From contig WKLE02000557.1 of the NCBI GenBank assembly GCA_014885115.2, positions 55,917 through 119,916 of the forward strand: a stretch of 64,000 nt of DNA. The letters run 5' to 3'. The DNA comes from Asterionellopsis glacialis (lineage: Eukaryota > Bacillariophyta > Plagiogrammaphyceae > Rhaphoneidales > Asterionellopsidaceae). Below are positions 9,735-20,477 of the stretch, piece by piece. Under the pieces are notes generated by a model, which had not been told where the DNA came from, made no database searches, and saw only the letters and a program-made list of their open reading frames with translations. The translations under genes and the position numbers were made by a program. Within the stretch, counting starts at the first letter, position 1, and every line of letters starts with the position of its first letter.

Positions 9735-11006
9735 TTATCGCTTTCCTTGTAATTTTGAGGTATTCGAATTCACAGATGCCCCTGTCAAAGGAGCAGCAGC
9801 AACTCGATGCGTCGAAAGCTGGCCCGCGGCAGGCGCAAGCGGGTTCGAAGCAACTAATGCTTGGCCCAGGACGTTGCGGATGTGGGTTGAGCTGAGAGCA
9901 CTACCAGCTAAGAAACCAGCTGCAAACTGAGCGTTGGCCGCGGCTTGGGCTTGCAACGCTTGTTGTGCAGCAACAGCAGCTTGTGGGATGACGGGTGCTG
10001 CAATTGGAAAGGCGAGCTTATCGCCTGTATTGCCCTCAACTTGTGTAACCTGTGATGCAGGTTTCTCCAGAGGCAATGAAGAAGGTTTTCCTGATAGGGA
10101 CTGTGCTTGCTGTTGCGTCGTTGTCGTCGTTAGTTGCATACGCATATGGCTAACGCCAGAGCTTGCATTAGTATTCGTGTTGAATTCCAATGCAGGGGGG
10201 GCAGCTGACTGCGCTACTTGGGGGATAAATGACCCAGCGTAGACTGGCATTCGAGCCTTGGGACCTCCAACAAGAGTGCATCTGAGCATGATGGAGTCGT
10301 CATCAGAGGTCTGCTTTTCCGGTACAGGGTGCTCTTCACTTATCTTATAAAAGTCTGGTTCATGCTCGGTATCAGCTGCAGCTTTCTCTGCAACTCCGGG
10401 ACGTCGCATTTCCTTGCAAAGATGGGGAAGACCTCTAAGGAACAGTTCATGGTAGTAAGAGTTACGGTCACGCCCTTGAGTAACACGTCGGAAGCCCCAG
10501 CCATTCGCTTGCCTAATGAACGACGAAAATTTGGAATGCTCAAAATATGTTGGGATCACACGAATTTCGAATTCTCGGGGCTTGAGCACACGCCAAGATC
10601 GACCGTGAGGCATCCATGCAACAACATCAGCAAGGTCGGGACGACAAAGAATTGCATGCATTTTCGCAGGAAAGTTGGGTACCCTACCGGGAGGGGTCAG
10701 CGGTGTCAGGGGATCATGATCTGGGACCTCGGAATGATCCTTGTAATAAAAATAAGGGGCGGGTTGAAGCGCCTTCTCAAGTGCAGCTGGTGGAGCGTGC
10801 ATCGGAACATTACCCACCACAGGCCCAAACACAGGAGTTTGAGCAGGTACCAACGGTGTAGGAGGAGCCAGTCTTTGCATCTTCGCCGGCTTGCTACTTT
10901 CAGTCTCAATAGAACTTTCAGGTGTGCGCTTGAATCCATTGGTGCTGAGAGCTGCAACTGCAGAAGCTGCCGCTTTTTCTTCAAGACTATGACCAGCGTT
11001 CATCAT
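9735..11006 (-). CDS. Heat-shock-factor-type DNA-binding transcription factor
   Basis: This is an HSF-family protein of 423 aa in a single exon, starting at an ATG at 11006. The HSF DNA-binding domain covers about residues 111-203. It begins FPAKMHAIL, has WMPHGRSWRVLKPREFEIRVIP, and contains the recognition-helix region FSSFIRQANGWGFRRV followed by YYHELFLRG. These are close to the stramenopile HSF type. The N-terminal 110 residues are Ala/Pro-rich. The C-terminal half is Gln/Ala-rich (AVAAQQALQAQAAANAQ), a typical activation-type low-complexity region. I do not see the hydrophobic heptad coiled coil used for trimerisation in animal and yeast HSF1. The HSF family is strongly expanded in diatoms, so a specific heat-shock role should not be assumed. 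Confidence 0.93.
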   Translation of the reverse strand: MMNAGHSLEEKAAASAVAALSTNGFKRTPESSIETESSKPAKMQRLAPPTPLVPAQTPVFGPVVGNVPMHAPPAALEKALQPAPYFYYKDHSEVPDHDPLTPLTPPGRVPNFPAKMHAILCRPDLADVVAWMPHGRSWRVLKPREFEIRVIPTYFEHSKFSSFIRQANGWGFRRVTQGRDRNSYYHELFLRGLPHLCKEMRRPGVAEKAAADTEHEPDFYKISEEHPVPEKQTSDDDSIMLRCTLVGGPKARMPVYAGSFIPQVAQSAAPPALEFNTNTNASSGVSHMRMQLTTTTTQQQAQSLSGKPSSLPLEKPASQVTQVEGNTGDKLAFPIAAPVIPQAAVAAQQALQAQAAANAQFAAGFLAGSALSSTHIRNVLGQALVASNPLAPAAGQLSTHRVAAAPLTGASVNSNTSKLQGKR

Positions 11007-12557
11007 GGGAGCTCGGTTCGGGTTAGTCTCGGGATATATATCTTGTACACTCTCTGAACGGGTGAAAACATTTGCGGAAAAATTAAAAAAGAGAAAGCAG
11101 AGAACAAATACGTCAGTTGCGAATAGATTATATAAGTGCTTGAAGAAAATACTATAAGTACAATTGCCGTCATCATTTCGTCACAAGAAAACAGTAGCAC
11201 CGTTGTTTCGTGGCTTTCGTTCGATCCGCGCGATCCAAAAAGAATAATAATTGTCGTCATCGTTTCGTCACATGAAAACAGTGGCCTCGTTGTTTCGTGG
11301 CTTTCGTTCGGTACCACGAGCCATGCCTCATGGCGTCCACCGTTCGGAAGAAAATGCGGCGTCTTAAAACCACCAATATCTGCACCTTGCGTATAAATCC
11401 CTCTTATTCACTAAAACACTTCGTGCATGATCCATTTCAGAACTCACTTACAGAGAAGAATAGAGTTGCAACCAAGGTCGCAACTGCCAACGGCAAGAGC
11501 GTTCGTTCCTTTGATGATAGCAGCCGACAAAGTGCTATTTCGCTGTTGTTCGTTGTCGATTCCCGTTCAAGAGAGCTTCACGTACTTTTTCAATATGGAA
11601 CGCACGTACCAGGTACCTGGTAAATCCCTGCTGCATAGCCATTCCTTGACCAGTTCCTTCACCGTATGTAACCTTGTCTAGAAATCGACGTACCTGGTAC
11701 ATGTAAATGGTAATTTCGCCATATTGTGTACCTTACATACTTACTGGTACTCGCAACAACTTACCAGGACTTTGAGTAAAATCTACACAGATTCTCTGCT
11801 GACTGTACATCGTTATATATTACATTTTACAAGGGGCAAAGTATTTTAGAATTTCAATATATCATAAACTTATCCATTAAATAATAAAAGCTCCGTACCA
11901 TATTTCTGAGAATATGTTTTTGATTAGGTAAATCAAGGTCAAGTAGATATGCTGCTGACGCTGCTTTGCGAATAAGAGACGTCACAATCACATTCCTTCA
12001 CCTTATTCGCATTCTTGGTTGGACGGAAAAGAATTCTGATTTTATTTCAGGCCCGATGTGTCAGTTTCCTGGTAGGTCCTAGTTGGTATTTATTAGGTCC
12101 AGCATTAGTCTAGAGTACAGTACCAGGTACGTTGTACTTGTACCAAATACAAGTTCTGCACAAAATTAGGTCGAAGGCTTATCGAGAGCCCGTTGACGTG
12201 TCAAAACACTCCACATGCCCCCAAACGTGAACAGGACTACCAGGTAAACCAGGACCGCTACTTCGGAATATATCATGCATAGATAATGCATGGATTTAAA
12301 ATGAGTAGGGTTATCAGACGATAAATAACCAATACCCGGCCTATAAATTTGTTTAGTTCTTAGAAGGGTTTGTACACGACTTTCATCTTGATCTAGAAGT
12401 TTGTTTCTGCCTTCCGTGTGTGTCCCATTATAGAAATTTAGAGGCAGTCGAAAACCAACACTCTATAAGAGACACGAAGAAAAGTATAGTCGTTGGAAGA
12501 TAAGGAAGGCTGAGAGTTTACAATCAATAAGAAGCGAAATGCTTCGTTTCAGAATGC
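11007..12557. other. Intergenic region upstream of HSF gene
   Basis: About 1.55 kb contain the HSF promoter and the 3' flank of the oxygenase gene. It holds a direct repeat (11162-11310) and several copies of the palindromic GTACC(A/T)GGTAC motif: 11607-11622 as the complete inverted pair TACCAGGTACCTGGTA, about 11692, and 12121. Overlapping short ORFs on the plus strand show no recognisable content. Confidence 0.5.
11162..11310. repeat. Imperfect 62-bp direct repeat upstream of HSF gene
   Basis: Copies at about 11162-11223 and 11249-11310 share a start like ATTG(C/T)CGTCATC, a middle TTTCGTCACA, and an end GTTGTTTCGTGGCTTTCGTTCG. Their spacing is 87 bp. They lie about 160-300 bp upstream of the HSF start codon, so they may be a duplicated promoter block. 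A binding factor is not known. Confidence 0.7.
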
Positions 12558-13619
12558 TTAACTTTCACTATTAAAAGAATCGGGAATACCTAACGGTGTA
12601 GGGACACGCGGTCCTATTCTTCCAAACATTTGTACAATCCATTTTTCTTCCAAGGGTGGGAGAGATTCATGGGTGGTCCGGTCATCAGCCTCCAGAGTGT
12701 TGACATCAGCTGGGAAAAATACCAGAGCACTACCTTGTTTTGGTTTTACTGAAATACCCAATCGATCGAATGATGTTTCACCTCCTCCCTCTTGTACATT
12801 ATTTAGATAACAAATAGCAGTCACCACTCGTTGTCCACCGGTTTGAGACCATTCAGACCCCTTTGTGGGCGATGCGTCACCATGTCTTGCAAAAATTGCA
12901 CCAGGTTCGTATCGCGTTACTACTGGTGCTTCCCATGCATGCCACGGATGATATGTGGCTTCTGAAATTCGGTCGACTAAATCCTTGACAAATAAAATAT
13001 CTTCATCCAGATTGAGCGCCATGGCGTCACTTGTTCTCGAGGAAGAATCTGAAAATTGTCGAATCAAGGGAACTACACTAAATGCTAGAATTCCACTAAT
13101 TACCAAAGCAATAAGAATAGGGGGGAGGATAGTTGCTACTGGATCGTTAGGTTCTCCCTGCAATATGCGAATCAGTGGTGGAATACCAGCACCCAATGAT
13201 AAGAAAGGTAATGGCCATAGCTTTTCGATATTTAAAGATACATCCGGCGGGTTCGACCTCGACATTTCACGAGCTCCAGAAGATGACAATGTTTGTACTC
13301 TATCTATATAGGATTGACATTCTTCTGGACTCAATACGTCTGGAATAAGATATACCATAGGATCTTCTGACAAAATGATTGCACCATCGGGTGGCGTTTG
13401 CTTTAGAGATGTCTTATCATATACAGTACTACTTGTTGCCGCGTTGAGGGATGGCATCAAGCTATTAACGTAGTCGTTGTCGCGACCACTCTGAAATGAA
13501 GGAACACGAAGGTTGTTGCTCTTTCCTGGAAAAACATTGTGTCTGTAATTCTGAAGTGGAATAAACGCTGAAGATCCGTTGCCCACAGCTAAAATTAACA
13601 ATGTAAGAGGCAATTTCAT
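12558..13619 (-). CDS. Prolyl-4-hydroxylase-like 2OG-Fe(II) oxygenase, probably plastid-targeted
   Basis: This enzyme belongs to the P4H-alpha-like 2-oxoglutarate/Fe(II) dioxygenases, which hydroxylate prolyl or related side chains. The start is the ATG at 13619; the frame is open two codons further back through a GTG. In this 353-aa protein the iron ligands are His246 and Asp248 (ARHGD) and His317 (TTHES), and the 2-oxoglutarate-binding basic residue is Lys326. The first 20 residues are a signal peptide that ends GNGSSAFIP, resembling the diatom plastid motif with Phe after the cleavage site. Residues of about 135-190 contain one or two hydrophobic segments (PPILIALVISGILAFSVV) inserted between the first strand region (YLIPDVLSPEECQSYI) and the catalytic core. 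This is unusual for soluble P4Hs and suggests a thylakoid- or envelope-anchored enzyme. The substrate is unknown. Confidence 0.85.
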   Translation of the reverse strand: MKLPLTLLILAVGNGSSAFIPLQNYRHNVFPGKSNNLRVPSFQSGRDNDYVNSLMPSLNAATSSTVYDKTSLKQTPPDGAIILSEDPMVYLIPDVLSPEECQSYIDRVQTLSSSGAREMSRSNPPDVSLNIEKLWPLPFLSLGAGIPPLIRILQGEPNDPVATILPPILIALVISGILAFSVVPLIRQFSDSSSRTSDAMALNLDEDILFVKDLVDRISEATYHPWHAWEAPVVTRYEPGAIFARHGDASPTKGSEWSQTGGQRVVTAICYLNNVQEGGGETSFDRLGISVKPKQGSALVFFPADVNTLEADDRTTHESLPPLEEKWIVQMFGRIGPRVPTPLGIPDSFNSES

Positions 13620-14007
13620 GGTCACTTTTGGTCAACTTTGTTGCTGCTCGTTGTGTCGGTTGTGTCCGACTTCATCGTCGAACGTGTCAAAGGTTCAATC
13701 TTGCATCTTGTGGGCATGTTCAAGATATGTGCGTGTCATGCGTAGGACCTAGTCTACGATCTACGGTACACGCACATGGACGGACGCGCACAATTGTTTG
13801 TACGTCGTAGGCATAAAAAATCGCAGAAAACTGAAAACCAAGAAAAAAAGAAAACACATCGCAGAAAGACACAACAACCATTATAATTTTGTCAAAACAG
13901 AACAATCGAACTCTGCACTCGTGAATATCAAAATTGTTTCAGAGAAACCATCAATTGAAGAGTAGATGTTTTAATCGAGTGTAATTGGGTTTTTAAAAGT
14001 ACGACTC
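13620..14007. promoter_or_regulatory. Divergent promoter region
   Basis: These 388 bp separate the oxygenase start (minus) from the start of the large AT-hook protein (plus). Promoters of both must lie here. No named element can be supported. Confidence 0.4.
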
Positions 14008-17000
14008 ATGGAGGTCGAGGCCCGTAGTCAAAAGTTGTTTGAACAATTGGGTGCACCAACACTAGTTTATCGACATGCACCATCCTATACATCTTGGGAT
14101 GTTCCTCCGCCAGCACCATGGATGCCCAGTCACAAGACGATAGATGAAGCAAAGTACATTCAGCGTAATTTCATTGCACTTAGTCGTGCTCGAGCTCGTT
14201 GGTACTACAGTGTTGACCATCCTTTTCGGAATTTCAATCCCAATAAGACTAACGAAGATGGAAAGGAAGACGACGACAAAAGCGAAACTGGCCGTGAATC
14301 CAAAAAAAGAAGAGGTAGACCTAAATCAAAACCAGAATGGCAGTCAGAAGATGGAAACGATAACGAAAACGAACCGGATGACGATGGTGACGATATCAAT
14401 GGTGAATCAAACTTAGCCCTTCAAAATAGAAGAAGAGAACTTCGAAGAATTTTAAACAGGAATCCATTACATGAATCAAGACTTTCAGTATCGAGAAATC
14501 ACCTCGCACAACATATTGAAACTGTGAGAGAGCAACATTTGAGAGCAACTGCATCAGATGCAAATTGGATTTTACAATCTCGAAAGATTTTTGATCAAAA
14601 TTATATTCCTGGACGAATTGGAGCCCAAAAATTGACAGCTTGGATCGATCCTTACCGACAAAAGAAAAGTCGTGCGCTTGCACAGGAGCGAAAGAATGCT
14701 GATCCAGCTTATTTATCTGTCCCTTCTATTGAAAGCATCCGATATGCAATGAAAGAAGATTTCCAGGAAAAAGCAAATAGACGAATCCCTAAAGTAATGA
14801 CCATAAACCCAACAAAAGACGATCCGCACGAGTATGGAAATTGTCTTTCCTGCTTCACTTGTCGTTGTCGCGGATGCACATCATTGTCAACTTCTGAGGG
14901 AGGTGAAGTTAGTGATAGTGACCATAGTTATGATGCAGATAACAAAAGAACCAACCCGTGTTCCCGGTCAGTATGCATTGTGCACCCCACTGGGGATCTT
15001 TTATCCAAAGTGACCGTTTCTAATTTAATACTCCCTCGTGGTTCAAAAAACAGTGCTGAATTATCGCCTGATTCGTTGACTGAAAAGAAAAAAAGATTCT
15101 CTCGTCGGAGACCGCGAAACGACTTGGATGTAGATGAACCAATTCGCCAAATAGAACAGTGTGGGTCGTGGGATGAGTCTGCTACTCACAATACGCGTAG
15201 CAAATTTTTTAAACGATGGCACGTGGGACCCGTGGGCCATTTTGTAGCAAGGACACAGAACTATTGTACTGTATTTGGTGTACAAAATCTTTCAGAGCTG
15301 ATCTCGTCAGATATTCCTGGCAATGGAAAAGCAATTACTGAATCTTCATCTTCCGGCACAGCTGGGCATGTTACAACTCAATGCTCCGGCTTGTACAACG
15401 TGAAAGAGACAGTCCGTGTTGACCTCCGCTCGATGTATCGCTCCCAACCTTCTTATACACCAACACATGTTACATGTCATCCAAACTATGGAGGAAATTT
15501 TTCAGATCTAACATTTGTGGTACTTAGCCCCTCGAGTAGAGGTGAGCTTAACGTCTTGCACCATGTCACTGTGAGGGATACAGTTCTGGCGCAGAAACAC
15601 ACAATAAACTGTCTCAAAACAATTTCGGATATTGATTTCACAAGTTCAAATCCTATGGTTCTTTGGTCGGCTGCAAAGTCGTATGTTCGACCAGGCCTTA
15701 AGCGAAAGTATTCGAAAGATCGACCAATGTTAGGTCATGGCCACTCGCTGTATACAATTGATCTTCGTTCTAACGGCACAGCTGTCTTTCAATGGAGTCC
15801 AAGTGCAGAAGAAAAAGTACCAGAGGGAGTTCATTCAATTACCAATATTAAAACAGATTGGCACAAGGATCACACTGTGTGGGTGACTTCAGCATCTGCG
15901 GGGAAGACTTGGGAAATTGATGGTAGGATGCAATGTTCATCTGTAAACACATGGTCATTAGCAGAAGCTTGTAGTGACATAGGTGCTGTTGTTCCTAGGA
16001 CAGGTTTGAATGGATCGGGCATACTCATATCACAACCAACTTTGCTTCAGCATGGTGGTTATTCAACGCCTGCGCTACCAAGGCGTTCTCCCTTAGTGAC
16101 CGTTTCAAAAGATCCAGGCAAATTCGGATTTAATATACATCAACGCCCGGAGTTTTCACCCAGGTTCCAAACCAAACCTTTAGAATGTGCATCTGCTCCA
16201 GGTGTGGGATCTCAAAGTGCAGGTCAAGTAACCAGTATATGCACCAACTCTGTGTTTGCACTTCCAGATGTTTCCGATAATACTTTTACGTGTGGTATTA
16301 CTTCATTCCGTACTTGTGTGTCGGAATTTTTGTCCCCCGAAAATATAGTTGAATTGGGATACGAACGAAAGCCCAAAGATGCTCTTTGTGTCGTAACCAT
16401 GACAAACAAAGGTGACTTATACTCGCACAGTCTACTAGAATCAAGTTTAACTGTTCCAAGTAAAGCAAAGAAGTTCCCTGATTTACCAGTCGGAAGTTCT
16501 GCTGTGCCTGTACCACAAAGTTCGTCATCAAATCGTCCCGGGAGAAATCCCCTGCAGAAGAAATATGGAGGTTTGAACCTCTATGTAGAATTGAGTAATA
16601 CTGCTCCGATACCAAGCGAAGCCATACTACCCCAGACTGTGGCTACGAAAAAGGAGTGCCGTCCATTCGGAACAATTCGTTTGGAACAACTTCCGACCAA
16701 TAAAAAGTTAGAGCGTGCTTCTACAGTAGAAAATGATCAAAAAATAGAAGTCCAAGATGTAGAAACGATTGAAAAACCTCACAGTCAACACAAGGTCCGT
16801 GCGCAATCATCAGAATCAAGCAGTTCTTCAGATTCTAGTGAATCTTCAGACTCAAGTCAGTCTTCAGATACGAGTCAATCTTCAGACTCCAACCAGCACA
16901 CTGAACAACATGCCCAAGAAGATATCAAGGCTCCAGGCTTAAAATCCGGCAATGGAAGGGATGCCGAGGGTGAATCATCAGATTCGAGTCAGCACTCTAA

Positions 17001-17364
17001 TGTTGAAAAAATGGTTTCCATAGAGCTTGGTGCTTGCGAAAGAATGTCCGTTTTGATGAATTCCGGCAAAAGTGATAGAGCGGGCAACAGTTCTGTTGCG
17101 CGTCAGGACGTAACACTTCCGTCCCGGCATCTAAAGGCGGCGTATGAAGGGCTGGACCTGTTGACGGATTGTTTCTATCATCAGGAATACAAACCATCTA
17201 GCCAAAATACCCAATCCGAAGCAAATGGAGAGAGAAAAATCATTTCAGATGTAGACAGAGATGTGTTTGAAGCTACAGAGAAACTCTGGAATAAACAAGC
17301 GAGGGTGGAGGATTACGCGGTTGTCAAGAAAGAAGAAGATGCTACAGATGAAGACACATATTAG
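14008..17364 (+). CDS. Large hypothetical nuclear protein with AT-hook and Cys cluster
   Basis: No family is recognised with confidence. This single-exon protein has 1118 aa and a clear ATG. Residues 98-106 (SKKRRGRPK) form an AT-hook-like minor-groove binding motif beside an acidic run. Near residue 277 is a tight cysteine cluster with spacing C-x2-C-x2-C-x-C-x2-C, possibly zinc-binding. The central part (about 420-830) has many short beta-type segments with LWS, VFQWS and TWEID-like strands, which could be a propeller. About residues 930-965 are an almost pure Ser/Asp/Glu/Gln repeat (SSD, SSE, SSQ units), likely a phosphorylation-rich linker. The overall pattern (AT-hook, propeller-like middle, acidic Ser tail) fits a chromatin or RNA polymerase I factor, but this is inference only. 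The gene is convergent with the next, 107 bp apart. Confidence 0.65.
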   Translation: MEVEARSQKLFEQLGAPTLVYRHAPSYTSWDVPPPAPWMPSHKTIDEAKYIQRNFIALSRARARWYYSVDHPFRNFNPNKTNEDGKEDDDKSETGRESKKRRGRPKSKPEWQSEDGNDNENEPDDDGDDINGESNLALQNRRRELRRILNRNPLHESRLSVSRNHLAQHIETVREQHLRATASDANWILQSRKIFDQNYIPGRIGAQKLTAWIDPYRQKKSRALAQERKNADPAYLSVPSIESIRYAMKEDFQEKANRRIPKVMTINPTKDDPHEYGNCLSCFTCRCRGCTSLSTSEGGEVSDSDHSYDADNKRTNPCSRSVCIVHPTGDLLSKVTVSNLILPRGSKNSAELSPDSLTEKKKRFSRRRPRNDLDVDEPIRQIEQCGSWDESATHNTRSKFFKRWHVGPVGHFVARTQNYCTVFGVQNLSELISSDIPGNGKAITESSSSGTAGHVTTQCSGLYNVKETVRVDLRSMYRSQPSYTPTHVTCHPNYGGNFSDLTFVVLSPSSRGELNVLHHVTVRDTVLAQKHTINCLKTISDIDFTSSNPMVLWSAAKSYVRPGLKRKYSKDRPMLGHGHSLYTIDLRSNGTAVFQWSPSAEEKVPEGVHSITNIKTDWHKDHTVWVTSASAGKTWEIDGRMQCSSVNTWSLAEACSDIGAVVPRTGLNGSGILISQPTLLQHGGYSTPALPRRSPLVTVSKDPGKFGFNIHQRPEFSPRFQTKPLECASAPGVGSQSAGQVTSICTNSVFALPDVSDNTFTCGITSFRTCVSEFLSPENIVELGYERKPKDALCVVTMTNKGDLYSHSLLESSLTVPSKAKKFPDLPVGSSAVPVPQSSSSNRPGRNPLQKKYGGLNLYVELSNTAPIPSEAILPQTVATKKECRPFGTIRLEQLPTNKKLERASTVENDQKIEVQDVETIEKPHSQHKVRAQSSESSSSSDSSESSDSSQSSDTSQSSDSNQHTEQHAQEDIKAPGLKSGNGRDAEGESSDSSQHSNVEKMVSIELGACERMSVLMNSGKSDRAGNSSVARQDVTLPSRHLKAAYEGLDLLTDCFYHQEYKPSSQNTQSEANGERKIISDVDRDVFEATEKLWNKQARVEDYAVVKKEEDATDEDTY

Positions 17365-17471
17365 TATACCAATGGCAAAAAGTACCAACTGTGATAAAAA
17401 TTTAGCATGTAGAGAAAGAACACTATAAACATAGAATTGTTTCCTTCAAATTTATAAATTCGCGTGCTCCT

Positions 17472-20400
17472 CTAGTCATTGGTAAGCAGAGATACGGGAG
17501 CTTGATCTGTCTCTGCTGTCTCTGCTGAAATACTCATGCATGTCGCCGCAAGTTCGACACTACGAGCAACGTGAGCTACAGAATAACGATTATCAAGGCC
17601 AAGAACATATTGCAATAGTTCGAGACGAAGGCAAGGCGAGTGCATTTTTGATACAATCTGGTGGATGTTTGTAAGGAAAGATAAGTCACCAAAGCTCGTT
17701 ACCTCCACTAGCTCACGGAGTTGCAGAGCAAACTTCTTTCGATTGGAAGTTGCCTTGTTGCTAACAAATGCTAAGAAATCGGAGTTATCTTCCATATTGA
17801 TCTTCAGATCGTTCTGAGCAGCACGCTGATCTCTCCATGAAGCTAAGCGAAAAGCAACGTTTTGTTCGCCAGCTTCGACCCATCTGCGTGATCAAGAACA
17901 ATTGCAATACATGGTCAGAAGTGGACGTGCAAATGGCTTGTACCACAATCAGTCTGGAATACAATGTCAAAAATACTTACTCTTCGATCGCTAGCACGGC
18001 CTCCAATGTGCGACGCTTTGCACTACCATCCTGCATCGATTTCAAGACTTCTGCCGCTCCAAGCACCGCTAGTAGACCATCTGAGTTCGTGGCGGATCGA
18101 AGCCTATCAGTATCCAATGGAGGCGGGGGTGGAGGAGGTGCAAAGATTGGATTACTCAAAGTTCCCCCTTCAGCTTCAGTTTTTCCTTCCAATGCAATTA
18201 AATTCTCAAGCGATTTGTGTCTCGTGATCGCGCCTTTGGTCTCTTCATGGATGTCATCTTCGGCAAAGATTTTACCCTCGTTGTCTTCTTCAAAGTCTGG
18301 TTCAGTGGCGGCTTTAAATGCATGTTCTTCGGCTTCAATCATATTGCTTTGATTTGATCTATGCCCCTTCGATGCAACAAGGGTGTACAAAATCAAGAGT
18401 TGCCTCGACGTGTGGTAGTCGCCGGATCTGACAGCTGCAGCGAGTCCCTCATTAACAACATCTTGTAGCCTGCTTCCTTCCGCTACAGCCTCTTTTTTCC
18501 CTCCATTCATGGCTTTGTCCTGTTCCATAGCTTCCATCAGTAAGTTTGCCACGCTGTCATCTGTGGCACCAAACCCACCAGCCAAGCGTGATCGTTCCTT
18601 TGCGGTCAAGATCTTTTTGACGTTTTCATCGTCCAAATCTATCAATTCTTCTAGCTTTTGTTCCAAATGTCTTTGAGACGTATTTTCAATTGTTGTCTTA
18701 TAGGCAAGATTAGGATTTTGGAATGGATTTAGATTCCGAGAAACAATCTTGAGTAAATCCTGTTCTAAGTCATCCGTGAGAACGCGTACTCCTAATTCTG
18801 GAGTTATAAGTAGAAGGGGAATATTATCGATATGGCTCGCTCCAATAATAGAGGCAACGCGTGCTCGGGTCCGAAGCAATGAAATCAAATGACCAAATTG
18901 AGCAGATCGAACGAAAAGAGCTACCGGTAATCCAAGGCCCTTATCAAATGATCGGATATTACCTGATTCGGTGTCCCGGTCAGCACCAGTGGCGCAATCC
19001 TTGTCTTCCACAATACGACCTAGTCCTCCAACACGAACATACACCTCATTGTAAGGGATAGTATTCAGACCACCTTTGATAACCTTTCCACCAATTTCGT
19101 AATCTTTATCGTGAAGGTAAGCATAGTTATGTTTCCTCATATCTTCAAATGATTCCAATGCTTCCTGTCGTCCGTTGATTAAATTACCATGACCTGACGT
19201 GAAGAGGGAAGGCAAAGGAAAGAGAATAAGTAATATGATTTGATTCCATTCAATTCTGAAAGATCGGTATTAATTGTAGACTTACGGTCAATATTGAATT
19301 CTGTTTTTGCTGAGTATCCTGAAGGCCAGCACCAGGTATGACTCTTATCGGCGGCTGTTTGTTCTGATGAATTTTCATCCCATGATGTGGGGAGTGCAAA
19401 GACAACGCCCGTGCCATATTCCTTGATAGATCCATAACAACGCATCTTTTTTCCCATCTCAGGTAAAAGAGATGTTGATGTTACGAATGCGTTGAAACGA
19501 TAGGTCTCATCATGGGCAGGTATGTCACCGTGATTGTCATGATATCCTCGACGACGTTTTTCAGGTTCTTGAAAGCGACGTAAAAAACTTGTCCATTCTG
19601 CATTCTTAATAGTTTTAACCACAGCTCGTTGGTCACGTAACATTTGGACAACTTCTTGTTCAGCCTTGGTCCAACGACTTTCATCTGTAGTAGAGGCCTC
19701 CTCGAGAGCTTTAAACTTATCTAATTGTGTGAGTTCCAATGCTGGGAGTGGCTTGATAATTGGTTTGAAATTTGCTATAATAACCTTGTTTTCTGCCTCA
19801 GCTCCTGCTGATGCTTGATCTCCGATATCACTTTTGCTACTTTGGGTTGACATATTACTTGAAGTTCTTCCAAAGGCAGCTCGTCGTACATGATCCCGAA
19901 AGACAATGTCTCTTGCAGATTCGTGATACACCAGTAGAGCTGGTTCAAGCTCACCATCTGTATTTTCACCATCCGATGGTCGACTATCATCTGAACTCAT
20001 AGAGCTCGAACGCTTACGACTGTGACGGGTACGAAATTTCGATCGAGGCATGATGAGTATGTTGTTGTCGTTGTTTTTGTCTACGTCGTCCTCCTCAAAT
20101 TGTTGTCGTCGTCGTTTACCGTTGCTTGCTGTTGTCACTGTTGATCGTTGACAATCTGGACAGCCACACGAAATAAAATCAAATATCCGAAATTGTTTGG
20201 CTTTTGCAGAAGGGAAAAGCTTTTCTCGAAGTCCTCCAGGGGCTGTGTACGGCGGGTAACAAAGACACGATGGATGAAGTCGACAGGTATGTGCTTTGCC
20301 ACCAACTCTTATGAATCGCGGTGCCGATGAAAATCCTTGCTGCTGTTGTTGGAGTAGGTAAAAATAGTAAGTGCTGACTAAAACAAGCACGACCGAAACA

Positions 20401-20477
20401 AGGGCCGTAACGAACAAGTAGTAGTTTGAACTCTCAATGCACACCTGCTGCCCGAGAAGATGGAAATTTTCAATCAA
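17472..20477 (-). CDS. Three-exon hypothetical membrane protein (5' end unresolved)
   Basis: No family is recognised. Exons are 20477-19286, 19193-17981 and 17883-17472, with introns of 92 and 97 nt that have GTAAGT donors and CAG acceptors. Phases 1 and 2 match, giving about 938 aa. One strong transmembrane segment (LFVTALVSVVLVLVSTYYFYLL) lies at about residues 21-43, followed by a Gln run and a Cys-rich stretch. Next come a basic, Ser-rich region, a folded-looking middle (GSIKEYGTGVVFALP, then YNEVYVRVGGLGRI), a charged helical part and a helical C-terminus. No ATG precedes the membrane segment: an in-frame TAA lies just upstream and the open frame begins with TTG. The true start must therefore be in an upstream exon or be a non-AUG start. 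An upstream candidate ATG lies on the minus strand near 20744. The N gap at 20810 may hide part of the 5' end. Confidence 0.6.
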
